DNA of 21,798 nucleotides from JALHUB01 sp050010555 (GTDB lineage: Bacteria; Chloroflexota; Dehalococcoidia; DSTF01; JALHUB01), in the NCBI GenBank assembly GCA_050010555.1, contig JBEKKV010000042.1:1-21798 (forward strand). Direction: 5' to 3'. This document shows, piece after piece, positions 14,608 through 21,429 of this stretch. A program made the translations under genes and the position numbers. Numbering within the stretch: the first letter of the stretch is position 1; every line of letters starts with the position of its first letter. The notes beneath the pieces were generated by a model that was not told the origin of the DNA, did not search any database, and saw nothing but the letters and a program-made list of their open reading frames with translations.

Positions 14608-15186
14608 ATGAGGATCTTGGTAACAGGCGAATCGGGCTGCGGCAAGACGAACTTCTGCCGGAGGATGGCGGACTCGGCGCGACGAAGCGGCCTCAAGGTG
14701 GGCGGCGTGCTGGCTCCGGCTGTGCACCGGAACGGCGATAGGGTGGGGGTGGACGCGGTCGATCTGGCGACACAGGAGAGTGTGCCCATCGCGCGGGCGA
14801 TTGCGCCGGTGCCGTGGGACCGACGCCCTCGCAATGCGACGCTCCTTCGGGAGGGGCTGGACCTGGCGCGGGCGGCGCTGGAGCGGGCGGTCCGCCAGCC
14901 GTTCGACCTCATCGTGATCGACGAGTTCGGGCCGCTGGAGCTGGCGGGCGGCGGCATCCGCGAGGAGGCAGTCGAGGCGTGGAACAGCGGTCGCGACGTG
15001 GTGCTGGTGGCGCCGTCGAAGATAGCGGACGAGGCGGTGGATGCGCTGGGCCGGCCGCCGGACGTGCGCATCGTGCCGGAGGCCATGCCCATGAGGGCGC
15101 TGCCCGTCGACGAGGGCTCTTCGCGGGGGTCGGAGCTGGCGTACTGCTGTCGAAGGCCGGCGCTGTTGGCGCTGGCACGCGCCTAG
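14608..15186 (+). CDS. Nucleoside-triphosphatase of the THEP1 family
   Basis: A 192-residue P-loop NTPase. The protein begins MRILVTGESGCGKTNFCRRM with the Walker A motif at residues 7-14, and has the family's Walker B as LIVIDEFGPLELAGGG (Asp105, Glu106), close to the DEIGPLEL of THEP1 enzymes. THEP1 proteins hydrolyse NTPs slowly and are often adjacent to genes for molybdenum, dinucleotide or archaeal-type nucleotide work; the in-vivo role is unknown. The ATG at 14608 gives the family-typical start and has GAGG nine bases upstream; an ATG at 14599 three codons earlier has that purine run too close. It is the last gene of the densely packed part of the window. Confidence 0.85.
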   Translation: MRILVTGESGCGKTNFCRRMADSARRSGLKVGGVLAPAVHRNGDRVGVDAVDLATQESVPIARAIAPVPWDRRPRNATLLREGLDLARAALERAVRQPFDLIVIDEFGPLELAGGGIREEAVEAWNSGRDVVLVAPSKIADEAVDALGRPPDVRIVPEAMPMRALPVDEGSSRGSELAYCCRRPALLALARA

Positions 15187-15515
15187 CTGATCGATTGGCT
15201 CTGATTGTATTTGTTTTGAAAAAGCAGTTGATCTGCGAATCTGAAGAAGCGCGCTTTCTTGAATTGACCCTGGAAACGGGCGATCCGCGGCCCGCCGGTC
15301 GCCGGTAGCGAGTGGTTGCGGACGCATCCATTAGAGCACAGCGCGTCGACGATTCCCATCCGGAAATGGCACCCTAACCAAGGAGCCTCGAGCTCCCGGC
15401 CGAAGTGAGGGGAAAGTCAAAGAGCGCCTTGCCAGGAGGAATCCTGCGGGGTTGCCAGCATGTCATCTGACGACCGGGTTTCCACCTCCCGCAACCGTAG
15501 TGTGCAATCGCTTCC
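15187..15515. other. Gene-poor stretch after the THEP1 gene
   Basis: I see no supported gene here. It contains an AGCGCGCT palindrome within AAGAAGCGCGCTTTCTT near 15247, a GGAGC-CTCGA-GCTCC hairpin near 15380-15400 and a CAGGA-GGAA-TCCTG hairpin near 15434. None matches a riboswitch or small RNA I know. It marks the change from compact to sparse gene layout. Confidence 0.5.
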
Positions 15516-15543
15516 TTGACTTTTGTGACGAAGTGGTTATCAT
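15516..15543 (+). promoter_or_regulatory. Promoter of the small ORF / PIN locus
   Basis: TTGACT (15516-15521), a 16-base spacer and TATCAT (15538-15543) make a good promoter. The leader of about 40 bases has GGAGAGGGG and GAGG ahead of the ATG at 15592. Confidence 0.5.
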
Positions 15544-15591
15544 TGGGTTCCTACGGCCGAAGATATCACTGGAGAGGGGCGAGGATCGAGA

Positions 15592-15795
15592 ATGACCGAA
15601 ACGACAGAAACCAAGGGGCCATTTGCTCAGCGGCTCCGACTTATTCAGGAGCGGATGTCGGGGGTCCCGGAAGAAGAGGTTCAGCTCGCTCTCCTGATGG
15701 CTAGGATAGAGCGCACTACGGGCGCAGCCGCCACACTCACGTTATCTTCGGAGCGAAGGCGACGGAGCACGTCTGCCTTGACGCGAACTGCCTAA
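15592..15795 (+). CDS. Small ORF upstream of and overlapping the PIN frame (antitoxin or split N-terminus)
   Basis: A 67-residue ORF with a promoter and a ribosome site (GAGG seven bases before ATG). Residues 10-40 (PFAQRLRLIQERMSGVPEEE and onwards) look like a charged amphipathic helix pair. The last 20 residues are Ser/Arg/Thr-rich (SSERRRRSTSALTRTA) and look like out-of-frame translation. The PIN domain lies one base back in frame (-1) and its frame is open from 15705, so the two frames overlap for about 90 bases. Two readings are possible: a small antitoxin overlapping its toxin, or the N-terminus of one protein split by a one-base deletion. I know of no family match for the first part. 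Confidence 0.5.
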   Translation: MTETTETKGPFAQRLRLIQERMSGVPEEEVQLALLMARIERTTGAAATLTLSSERRRRSTSALTRTA

Positions 15796-16211
15796 TCTCA
15801 GGCGTCGCGTCGCCAAACAATGCCCCCGGCCGTATCCTGCGCAACTTCGCAGCTGGTCGGCTGCGTCTAGTGACCTGCCCCGAGATTGAGCAGGAGTACT
15901 ACGAGCTTGCGTCCAAGCCCTCGGTTCGCGCACTTTTCCATCGCCGTGGCATTGACACGTCCGAGCTCGATTTCATGATTGACGACCTGCTTCTGATTTG
16001 CAGGCGCGTGGCGCTCGTGGGAACGGCGCCGAGTTGCAGGGACGAGGACGACAGGAAGTACTTGCACTGCGCCCAGGTCGGTGGGGTTTTCTGGCTCGTT
16101 ACTCGAGACCAGGCCCTCTTGGAATTGGACACGGTTGGTGAGACCAGAGTGCTGACGCCTGAGAAGTTTCTCCTAGAGGTCGAAGGTTTGGGAATAACTC
16201 TGAGTGCCTGA
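15771..16211 (+). CDS. PIN-domain ribonuclease (VapC-like toxin, COG1569 type), no canonical start
   Basis: A PIN nuclease of about 146 residues that would cut RNA with Mg2+ in the manner of VapC-type toxins. All acidic positions are visible: Asp in VCLDANCLISG, Glu in TCPEIEQEYYE, the Asp pair in SCRDEDDRKYLHCA and Asp in FWLVTRDQALLEL. The block PGRILRNFAAGRLRLV is typical of the group called putative toxin-antitoxin PIN proteins. The core begins at 15771 but there is no ATG, GTG or TTG between the in-frame stop at 15702-15704 and a GTG at 15870, which would cut off the first catalytic Asp. The gene is thus either frameshifted from the ORF at 15592, started at a non-standard codon, or expressed by recoding. 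The catalytic part itself shows no decay. It is convergent with the next gene. Confidence 0.7.
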   Translation, partial: VCLDANCLISGVASPNNAPGRILRNFAAGRLRLVTCPEIEQEYYELASKPSVRALFHRRGIDTSELDFMIDDLLLICRRVALVGTAPSCRDEDDRKYLHCAQVGGVFWLVTRDQALLELDTVGETRVLTPEKFLLEVEGLGITLSA

Positions 16212-16228
16212 GGCCTGTGTCAGCGGAT

Positions 16229-16660
16229 TCACTGTTCGTCTGCATCGGGGGCGGCAACGCCGGCAGGCTCTTCAAGGTATAAGGACACCGACTTGTGGTG
16301 TTGCCCGTCGATAACTACCTGGAAGGCGTAGTCTCCTGCGTGGTCAAATCTAGCTTGCATTACGTTGAGGACTAGTTGGACAAAAGCAGGTCTGCCGTGC
16401 GACTGGCGTTCCGCCTCGAATTTGGCCGACACTTTGCCTCCGACGGGATTCCCGTCGGGATCCGATAGCTCAAGCTCAAGAGTGTGCTCGCGGTCGCATT
16501 CAGTTGGATGAAGTCTCATCTTCAGCACCAGACTCATTGCTGGATGAACGGCCGGGAATTTCGTGGCGAGAATCCTGTCGACGCCTCCACCGAGGACGTA
16601 GAGCTTCCCGTCCGACGAGGTTTGGGCGGCGTCGGCTAGAAATGCGTACTCAACGTCCAT
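16229..16660 (-). CDS. DUF6941-like protein of unknown function
   Basis: A 143-residue protein that begins MDVEYAFLADAAQTSSDGKL and continues YVLGGGVDRI. This opening resembles the family of small bacterial proteins known as DUF6941, which I recall rather than can check. The middle is beta-rich with SLVLKMRLHPTECDREHTLE and LELSDPDGNPVGG, suggesting an immunoglobulin- or C2-like sandwich, and the tail (VVIDGQHHKSVSLYLEE) fits a final strand. There is no signal peptide or membrane helix. The start has AAGGAG nine bases upstream (16670-16675 on the minus strand). It is convergent with the PIN gene, 17 bases away. Function is unknown. Confidence 0.72.
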   Translation of the reverse strand: MDVEYAFLADAAQTSSDGKLYVLGGGVDRILATKFPAVHPAMSLVLKMRLHPTECDREHTLELELSDPDGNPVGGKVSAKFEAERQSHGRPAFVQLVLNVMQARFDHAGDYAFQVVIDGQHHKSVSLYLEEPAGVAAPDADEQ

Positions 16661-16705
16661 GTGGTTCTACTCCTTGCGCTGCTGGCGAGTCCCGCGATCG
16701 TGCAT

Positions 16706-16714
16706 ATCATAGCA
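16706..16714 (-). promoter_or_regulatory. Extended -10 promoter of the DUF6941-like gene
   Basis: On the minus strand the sequence is TGCTATGAT, an extended -10 box about 46 bases before the start codon at 16660. No clear -35 lies upstream. Confidence 0.4.
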
Positions 16715-16779
16715 TGAACAGGAATGGTACGTGCATCCGGGTATGCTGGCGCTCCCGCCCTTCGGGGCCCGCTGGCTGC

Positions 16780-16811
16780 TAGCGCTGGCGGGGGTCGAGG
16801 GTGTCGCGGAG
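16780..16811 (-). repeat. Short remnant of the permease 3' end
   Basis: These 32 bases match 18047-18078 with only two differences. On the minus strand they encode LRDTLDPRQR and a TAG stop, equivalent to the LRDALDPRQR end of the permease at 18046. Upstream on the minus strand similarity stops and an in-frame TAG is met within 20 codons, so this is a scrap and not a gene. It is the first of three occurrences of this tail in the window. Confidence 0.6.
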
Positions 16812-16856
16812 AATCGCACCGACCTGGGCTGCCTATCTTGGCATCTTCTCGCGCGC

Positions 16857-16914
16857 CAAGGGTGTTCGATGGCTGCGCCACGCACCAGGCGCGCCCTTGA
16901 CCCGCTACCCAGCC
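16857..16914. repeat. Hairpin element, copy A
   Basis: About 55 bases that recur at 17699-17754. The shared blocks are CAAGGGT, GATGGCTGCGCCACG, GGCGCGC, TTGACCCGC and CAGCC. The copy folds on itself: CAAGGG (16857-16862) with CCCTTG (16894-16899) and, inside, GCGCC (16875-16879) with GGCGC (16888-16892). It lies upstream of the small lipoprotein gene. Confidence 0.5.
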
Positions 16915-17013
16915 GAGAAGTACCATGTCGTTTGTCTAGGAGGCTTCCCATTGGCTCGCGAGCGTGAACGGGCAACTCCGATAAAGAGCCCTTCGGCGCC
17001 TATCCTTGCTACC

Positions 17014-17027
17014 GTGACCGGGATCAC
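17014..17027 (+). promoter_or_regulatory. CRP/FNR-like palindrome before the lipoprotein gene
   Basis: GTGA-CCGGGA-TCAC has the GTGA-N6-TCAC layout of CRP-family sites, 17 bases ahead of the start codon. So close to the gene it would act as a repressor site or be coincidental. Confidence 0.25.
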
Positions 17028-17044
17028 TTAGCGGGGGAGAGACG

Positions 17045-17602
17045 ATGACGGATTGGACACGCTGCACCGTGCGCATCTGTCTTGTAGCTGCAGCAGTCGC
17101 CCTGATTAGTTGTGGTGGCTCATCCGCAACCAGCCATACCACGCCTTCAGGCTCTACGGCTCCCACAGCCACACCCGCTGCAACGTCCTCGACCACGCCC
17201 TCCGCGCCCAGCGAGGACCCCATCGCTGCGGCAGCGGCGCAGTATAGCCCCATCCTAGCGGCTCTCAACGTATGCGAAGCACAGGTCAGCGCTGAACAGG
17301 GGGAACTCCCCTCAACCACCCAGTACCCCGACCTGGTTCCTACCTCACGCGAGTTGCTCGCCTGCCTTCAGACCTTCCAAGCCGCTCTCTCCCAAATTTC
17401 TTTCCCCCCGAGCGTCAGCACGCAGGCCAGTGATTTGGCCGCAGCCCTTCAGACGCTAATCGCCTCTATCCAGGATTTCATGACGAACCCCGATTCCACC
17501 ACATGGCAGGCCGCCGTGGACGCCAATACCGCAGCCGGATCAGCAGCAGCCGCCATTCGCGTCGCCCTTCACCTGCAACCTCCGCCAACGGTGGCACCGT
17601 AG
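17045..17602 (+). CDS. Small Thr/Ser/Pro-rich lipoprotein of unknown function
   Basis: A 185-residue predicted lipoprotein. The signal is MTDWTRCTVRICLVAAAVAL followed by ISCGG, with LISC a good lipobox and Cys23 the lipidation site. Residues 24-58 are a Thr/Ser/Pro/Ala spacer. The rest is a helical, Ala-rich domain with two Cys (VCEAQ, LACLQ) that could form a disulfide, and lines such as TFQAALSQISFPP and LAAALQTLIASIQDFM that suggest a four-helix bundle. GGGGGAGAG lies six bases before the ATG. No family is recognised; extracellular ligand binding or a structural role is only a guess. The gene stands alone, flanked by two hairpin repeats. Confidence 0.75.
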   Translation: MTDWTRCTVRICLVAAAVALISCGGSSATSHTTPSGSTAPTATPAATSSTTPSAPSEDPIAAAAAQYSPILAALNVCEAQVSAEQGELPSTTQYPDLVPTSRELLACLQTFQAALSQISFPPSVSTQASDLAAALQTLIASIQDFMTNPDSTTWQAAVDANTAAGSAAAAIRVALHLQPPPTVAP

Positions 17603-18045
17603 AACGACCGTTGCAAGGCTCGCGAACGCACAATTAAGGGGCCGTCGCGAGTAATGGCTTCGGCCCGCAATCGCTATCCCCGACGCTGTCAACCGCACGT
17701 CAAGGGTCCAGATGGCTGCGCCACGTACGGCGCGCACACTTGACCCGCATTTCAGCCTAGTCGCTCAGCCGGAACGGCGGGTATGCGTCCGTCAAACCGA
17801 AGAAGAACGCATTCACACGAAGTTGCCAGCGGAGCCAGCCGCCGACAAGCGCATAGCCCCACCTTGGGTAGCGCCCCGCAAATAGCACGGGAATCCTTCA
17901 CTATGTCTGGTATGCGCATTTAAGCGTGTACCGATGGGTTGCCCAAGGGGAGGATATGCGGGCAAGATGCGCGCTCTTGGGCGCGGGGGCTGCGTTGCGG
18001 CGGTAGGAGAGGGCGGCGGAAGGGCAGCAGGCGACCTGGACTGAC
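17603..18045. other. Non-coding stretch rich in inverted repeats
   Basis: No supported gene. Apart from hairpin copy B it holds CTCGCGA/TCGCGAG (17619-17625 and 17645-17651), 16 bases after the lipoprotein stop and perhaps its terminator, and GCCCAAG/CTTGGGC (17941-17947 and 17976-17982) next to the permease fragment. Confidence 0.5.
17699..17754. repeat. Hairpin element, copy B
   Basis: The second copy of the element at 16857-16914, in the same orientation. The outer stem is GTCAAG (17699-17704) with CTTGAC (17739-17744) and the inner stem GCGCC (17718-17722) with GGCGC (17729-17733) around ACGTAC. The two copies differ in sequence while keeping both stems, which favours a conserved structure. 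Confidence 0.5.
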
Positions 18046-18530
18046 CTAGCGCTGGCGGGGGTCAAGGGCGTCGCGGAGGCCGTCGCCGAGGAAGGTGAAG
18101 CAGAGCATCAGCAAGGCGATGGCGCCCGCCGGGAAGACGAGAATCCAGACGTTGCTCATGTGGTTGTAGGCGAAGGCGACGATTACGGGCCCCAGGGTGT
18201 TCGGGAGCATGTGCCGCGTGACGATGCGCCAGTTGCTCGCGCCAAGCGTTCTCGCCGCCGTGACGTACTCGCGCTCGGCAAGAGATAGCATCTGGCCGCG
18301 CACCAGCCGGGCGATGGTCGTCCAGTTCACGAGCGCGATCGCCAGCATCACCTGGAGTCGCGGCTCGCCCAGGACCGGCATGTGGCGGCCCAGGAGGACG
18401 GAGCGCAGGAGGATGATGAACAGGAGGTCGGGGAAGGCGTAGGTGACGTCGGTGAGGCGCATGAGGGCGCTGTCGCCGACGCGTCCGCCAAGCGCCGCGG
18501 CAACGCCGACGGAGACGACGGGCACCCCAA
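18046..18530 (-). pseudogene. ABC transporter permease (DppC/OppC type), 5'-truncated
   Basis: The last 150-170 residues of a peptide/nickel-type ABC permease. The recognisable part starts near GVAAALGGRVGDSALMRLTD and includes the AFPDLLFIILL helix, the EAA loop that docks to the ATPase (EREYVTAARTLGASNWRIVTRHMLPN), and the conserved end FLGDGLRDALDPRQR. A whole permease has about 280-300 residues with an N-terminal helix and periplasmic loop that are missing here. The frame can be read to an ATG at 18567, but those first residues (MSVARCTKIVTD) look unrelated and lie on coding sequence of the opposite strand. The first 122 bases of this 3' end recur identically at the right window edge. No ATPase or binding-protein genes accompany it, so it is most likely a dead fragment. 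Confidence 0.75.
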
Positions 18531-18805
18531 CATCTGTCACGATCTTCGTGCATCGGGCGACAGACACGCCGGAGCCAACAGCAACTCCAACTGCTCCGCC
18601 AACGTCGGCTCCAAGCAGTGCCCCTTCCGCTAAACCAACCTCTACTCCTTCCGGGAGTCAGGCTGGAGTCATTTCGCCGCCTCGCACGGGGACCGGCAGT
18701 CCGGCGGAATCGCGAGGGACCCTTGTGGCACTCGCGATACTTGGAGCGCTGGCAACCGCGGCGAGCGTTACGGTTGTGACCCTGAGAAAGGGATTGAGGC
18801 GCTAG
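18500..18805 (+). pseudogene. Surface protein C-terminus with Thr-Pro stalk and membrane anchor, 5'-truncated
   Basis: The plus strand encodes the end of a surface-anchored protein: a Thr/Pro/Ser stalk (TPTETTGTPTSVTIFV, then DTPEPTATPTAPPTSAPSSA) followed by one membrane helix (GTLVALAILGALATAASVTVV) and a basic tail TLRKGLRR. This layout is common in Chloroflexota and Gram-positive surface proteins with an inside C-terminus. An ATG exists at 18443, but the sequence before about 18500 is antisense to conserved permease codons, so the functional N-terminal domain is missing. The fragment meets the permease fragment head to head, which marks a rearrangement or a chimeric assembly join. No ribosome site supports independent expression. 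Confidence 0.6.
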
Positions 18806-18983
18806 CTTTCGAGACGGGGCTGGAGCGGGGAGCAAGCGGAGAGCGTCTTCTTCATCGATCTGCCCCCGAAAACGAGTCCAGATCCGATGCCACTCTGCTG
18901 GGAGAGGACAGCGGAAGTGGGCCCGCAGAAAGGGTGACACGTCCCCTCTAGATGCGCCCTGGAAGATCATAAAACGGGTGTGA

Positions 18984-19054
18984 CACCCCCGGCAGGACTC
19001 GAACCTGCGACACGCCGTCCAGGAAACCGTTCTATCCGCCTGATCCTGGGCGTC
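18984..19054 (-). tRNA. Degenerate tRNA-Arg(CCU)-like sequence
   Basis: On the minus strand the T-arm is perfect: GCAGG, loop TTCGAGT, CCTGC, followed by CGGGGGT-G. The anticodon region reads TTTCCTGG with CCT and the D-loop AGGCGGATA is typical of bacterial tRNA-Arg(CCU). The acceptor strand GACGCCC pairs poorly with CGGGGGT, the D-stem GATC/GAAC has one mismatch and the anticodon stem two. No CCA is encoded (TCA follows). I read it as a decayed tRNA gene or an integration-site remnant, and give little weight to it being functional. Confidence 0.45.
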
Positions 19055-19663
19055 TTCCTAGTACCCATGAGCCCCAATCGCACGTGGGATGCGGCCCCGC
19101 CATCCCGTTGTGTCATCGCGTGTCACAGGGTTTGCCCTTCTCGGATTTCCCTTGGCGTGGTCGGCAATTGGGCCCGCGGAGGAGTCCTTGGGGGGCTGTT
19201 CCCGCGGCGATCTCAGATTCGGATTGGGGGCCTCGGGGAGGATTTCGAAATCGGACGGTCTGGTGCTCCCAAAGGTCGTGATTTCGAAATCTGTTGTGAC
19301 GGCGGTCTTCCGGTCGGCGGGAGAGTTTACCCATCTCTTGACGCAGCCAGATTGTGATCCAGCTCCACGAGCGTCGCAGGCACGCTATCCTACGCTTGCT
19401 TCTTGAACCCTGGTGGCTGCACAATCAGGCAAAGAAGCATCGTTTGACACACCTCAGAATAGCCGTTCAGGCCCGTCTGGGATATCGCTACTGCCCCCCA
19501 ACGAAGGCTGTCTTTGCCGAGCCGGCGATCGCCAGCGGCGCGAGGGTGCCGATCAGCGCCGGCAGCAAGCTGAAGAGAATTATGAACGGCGTGGGGAGGC
19601 TGATGAACAGTAGTGTCATGACTCTGTAGACCGGCAGGATAGTGCGCCGGACTTCACTAGACA
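19055..19663. other. Non-coding stretch between tRNA-like sequence and MFS gene
   Basis: No supported gene. It holds two identical 12-bp palindromes and, 42-55 bases before the MFS start, the near-palindrome AGTGTCATGACTCT (19612-19625). A minus-strand frame at 19488-19619 is hydrophobic but lacks a ribosome site. There is no integrase remnant that I can recognise. Confidence 0.45.
19241..19291. repeat. Two identical palindromes GATTTCGAAATC
   Basis: GATTTCGAAATC occurs at 19241-19252 and 19280-19291, perfect 12-bp palindromes with centres 39 bp apart. Paired identical operators of this kind suit a dimeric regulator, but no regulator gene is present. Confidence 0.45.
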
Positions 19664-21379
19664 ATGGACTTAACAGAGCAGGACTCATACAAATGGACGG
19701 CCTTATCTAACACGACGCTCGGCGTCTTCATGGCGGCGCTGAACGGCTCGATCATCATAATCAGCCTTCCAGCCATTTTCCGCGGCATCAATCTCGATCC
19801 CCTTCTGCCAAGCAATTCCGGTTTTCTGCTCTGGACTCTGATGGGCTATATGGTCTGCACGGCTGTGCTGGTTGTGTCGTTCGGGCGCCTAGGCGATCTC
19901 CTAGGCCGCGTCAGAATGTATAACCTCGGTTTCGTTGTTTTTACCATCGCTTCAGTCGCTCTTGGTCTCACTCCTGGGCAAGGAGCAAGTGCGGCAGTCT
20001 ATCTGATTTCTATGCGTATTTTCCAAGGCGTGGGCGGAGCGTTGCTGATGGCGAATTCCACCGCCATCCTCACCGACGCTTTTCCGCCGGAACAGCGCGG
20101 GCTAGCTATGGGTGTTAATGCCGTTGCCGCTCTTGCCGGCAGCTTCATCGGTCTCATCGCCGGTGGTATCCTGGCCGATTTGCACTGGCGCTTGGTGTTC
20201 CTGGTTAATGCTCCGGTTGGCGTCTTTGGAACGGTCTGGGCCTATCTGAAACTGCACGATCTCAACGAGCGAAGAGAAGTGAAGATAGATTGGTGGGGCA
20301 ACATAGCGTTTGCCGTTGGCCTCGTCCTTGTCCTAGTCGGGATCACATACGGCATTCAACCGTATGGCAACCACCTTATGGGTTGGACCTCTCCTTCCGT
20401 TCTCTTCGAACTGATCGCCGGACTGATCTTGCTCGGCGTCTTCATTGTCATCGAAACGAAAGTAGAGGAGCCGATGTTTGATCTTTCGCTGTTCAAGATC
20501 AGAGCCTTTTCGGCCAGCCTTATTGCCAATTTCCTATCTGCCATCGGCCGCGGCGGCTTGCAGTTCATGCTCATCATTTGGCTTCAGGGCGTGTGGCTTC
20601 CGCTGCACGGCTATTCCTTCGAAAGCACGCCGCTGTGGGCCGGAATATACATGCTGCCGCTGACAGTTGGTTTTCTTCTGGTTGGACCGCTCTCCGGCTA
20701 TCTGTCTGACAGATACGGGGCGAGATACTTCTCGACCGGAGGAATGCTCCTGGGCGCCCTGAGCTTTGCATTGCTTCTGACTTTGCCGGCGAATTTTCCT
20801 TACTGGGCGTTTGCATTCTTCCTTCTTCTCAATGGGCTCGGCAGTGGCTTTTTCGCATCGCCGAATACTACCGCCACCATGAATTCAGTACCGGCAGGAA
20901 AACGCGGTCAGGCGTCCGGTATGCGGGCGACCGCCATGAATGTCGGCCAAGTGCTTTCGATCGGCGTCTTCTTCAGTTTGATGATAGTCGGCCTTGCTTC
21001 GAAGCTGCCTGCAACGATGTCGAGCCAGCTTACTGCACAAGGAGTGCCAGCATCCGTCGCCAATCAAACTGCCAGTGCGCCGCCGATCGGCAGCCTCTTC
21101 GCGGCGTTCCTTGGCTACAATCCGATGACGAAATTGCTGCCGGCTGACACCCTTGCCTCGTTGCCTCATGCCAGCAGTGCGTATATCACCGGCACGTCGT
21201 TCTTCCCGAGACTCATTTCCGGCCCCTTCGTTCACGGTTTGCGGATTGCGTTCGTCTTTTCAATAATTCTGTTCTTGCTCTCCGCCATGGCCTCATGGCT
21301 TCGCGGCGGCAAGTACATCCACAGAGATGAAGAAACCATCCGTGCCGAAACTGAAACTCTGGAGGAGACCATTCTGTAG
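19664..21379 (+). CDS. MFS transporter, DHA2 family (14 helices), probable drug exporter
   Basis: A 571-residue integral membrane protein of the drug:H+ antiporter-2 (EmrB/QacA) family that would expel hydrophobic compounds with the proton gradient. Motif A is FGRLGDLLGRVRMYN after helix 2, and antiporter motif C lies in GVNAVAALAGSFIGLIAGG, followed by the DHA2 segment WRLVFLVNAPVGV. About 14 hydrophobic segments are visible, with a large extracellular loop near residues 445-510 (KLPATMSSQLTAQGVPASVA) before the last helix and a charged tail. The N-terminus MDLTEQDSYKWTALSNTTLG is complete, but no good ribosome site precedes the ATG. Codons use A and T at third positions more freely than the genes before 15 kb, suggesting transfer. 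No TetR/MarR regulator or membrane-fusion partner is adjacent. Confidence 0.92.
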   Translation: MDLTEQDSYKWTALSNTTLGVFMAALNGSIIIISLPAIFRGINLDPLLPSNSGFLLWTLMGYMVCTAVLVVSFGRLGDLLGRVRMYNLGFVVFTIASVALGLTPGQGASAAVYLISMRIFQGVGGALLMANSTAILTDAFPPEQRGLAMGVNAVAALAGSFIGLIAGGILADLHWRLVFLVNAPVGVFGTVWAYLKLHDLNERREVKIDWWGNIAFAVGLVLVLVGITYGIQPYGNHLMGWTSPSVLFELIAGLILLGVFIVIETKVEEPMFDLSLFKIRAFSASLIANFLSAIGRGGLQFMLIIWLQGVWLPLHGYSFESTPLWAGIYMLPLTVGFLLVGPLSGYLSDRYGARYFSTGGMLLGALSFALLLTLPANFPYWAFAFFLLLNGLGSGFFASPNTTATMNSVPAGKRGQASGMRATAMNVGQVLSIGVFFSLMIVGLASKLPATMSSQLTAQGVPASVANQTASAPPIGSLFAAFLGYNPMTKLLPADTLASLPHASSAYITGTSFFPRLISGPFVHGLRIAFVFSIILFLLSAMASWLRGGKYIHRDEETIRAETETLEETIL

Positions 21380-21429
21380 ATGCGCAACACAAACTGGTTT
21401 TAGCGGAGTCCCACACCTCCAGAAAATGG

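Noticed and set aside
15340..15515. Possible riboswitch in the stretch before the PIN locus
   Set aside because: I compared it by eye with SAM, TPP, cobalamin, c-di-GMP, ydaO and glutamine motifs; short hairpins exist but no conserved core was found.
16857..17754. Hairpin copies as integron attC sites
   Set aside because: They lack the RYYYAAC and GTTRRRY core sites, and no integron integrase is present.
18980..19357. A 125-codon plus-strand frame beginning MTPPAGLEPATRR
   Set aside because: The GLEPATR start is the translation of the antisense strand of a tRNA T-arm, a well-known spurious gene type, and the remainder has no recognisable domain.
19488..19688. Hydrophobic minus-strand frame (FISLPTPFIILFSLLPALIG)
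   Set aside because: It could be a tiny membrane protein from an ATG at 19619, but there is no ribosome site, no family match, and it crosses the region just before the MFS gene. Not supported enough to call.
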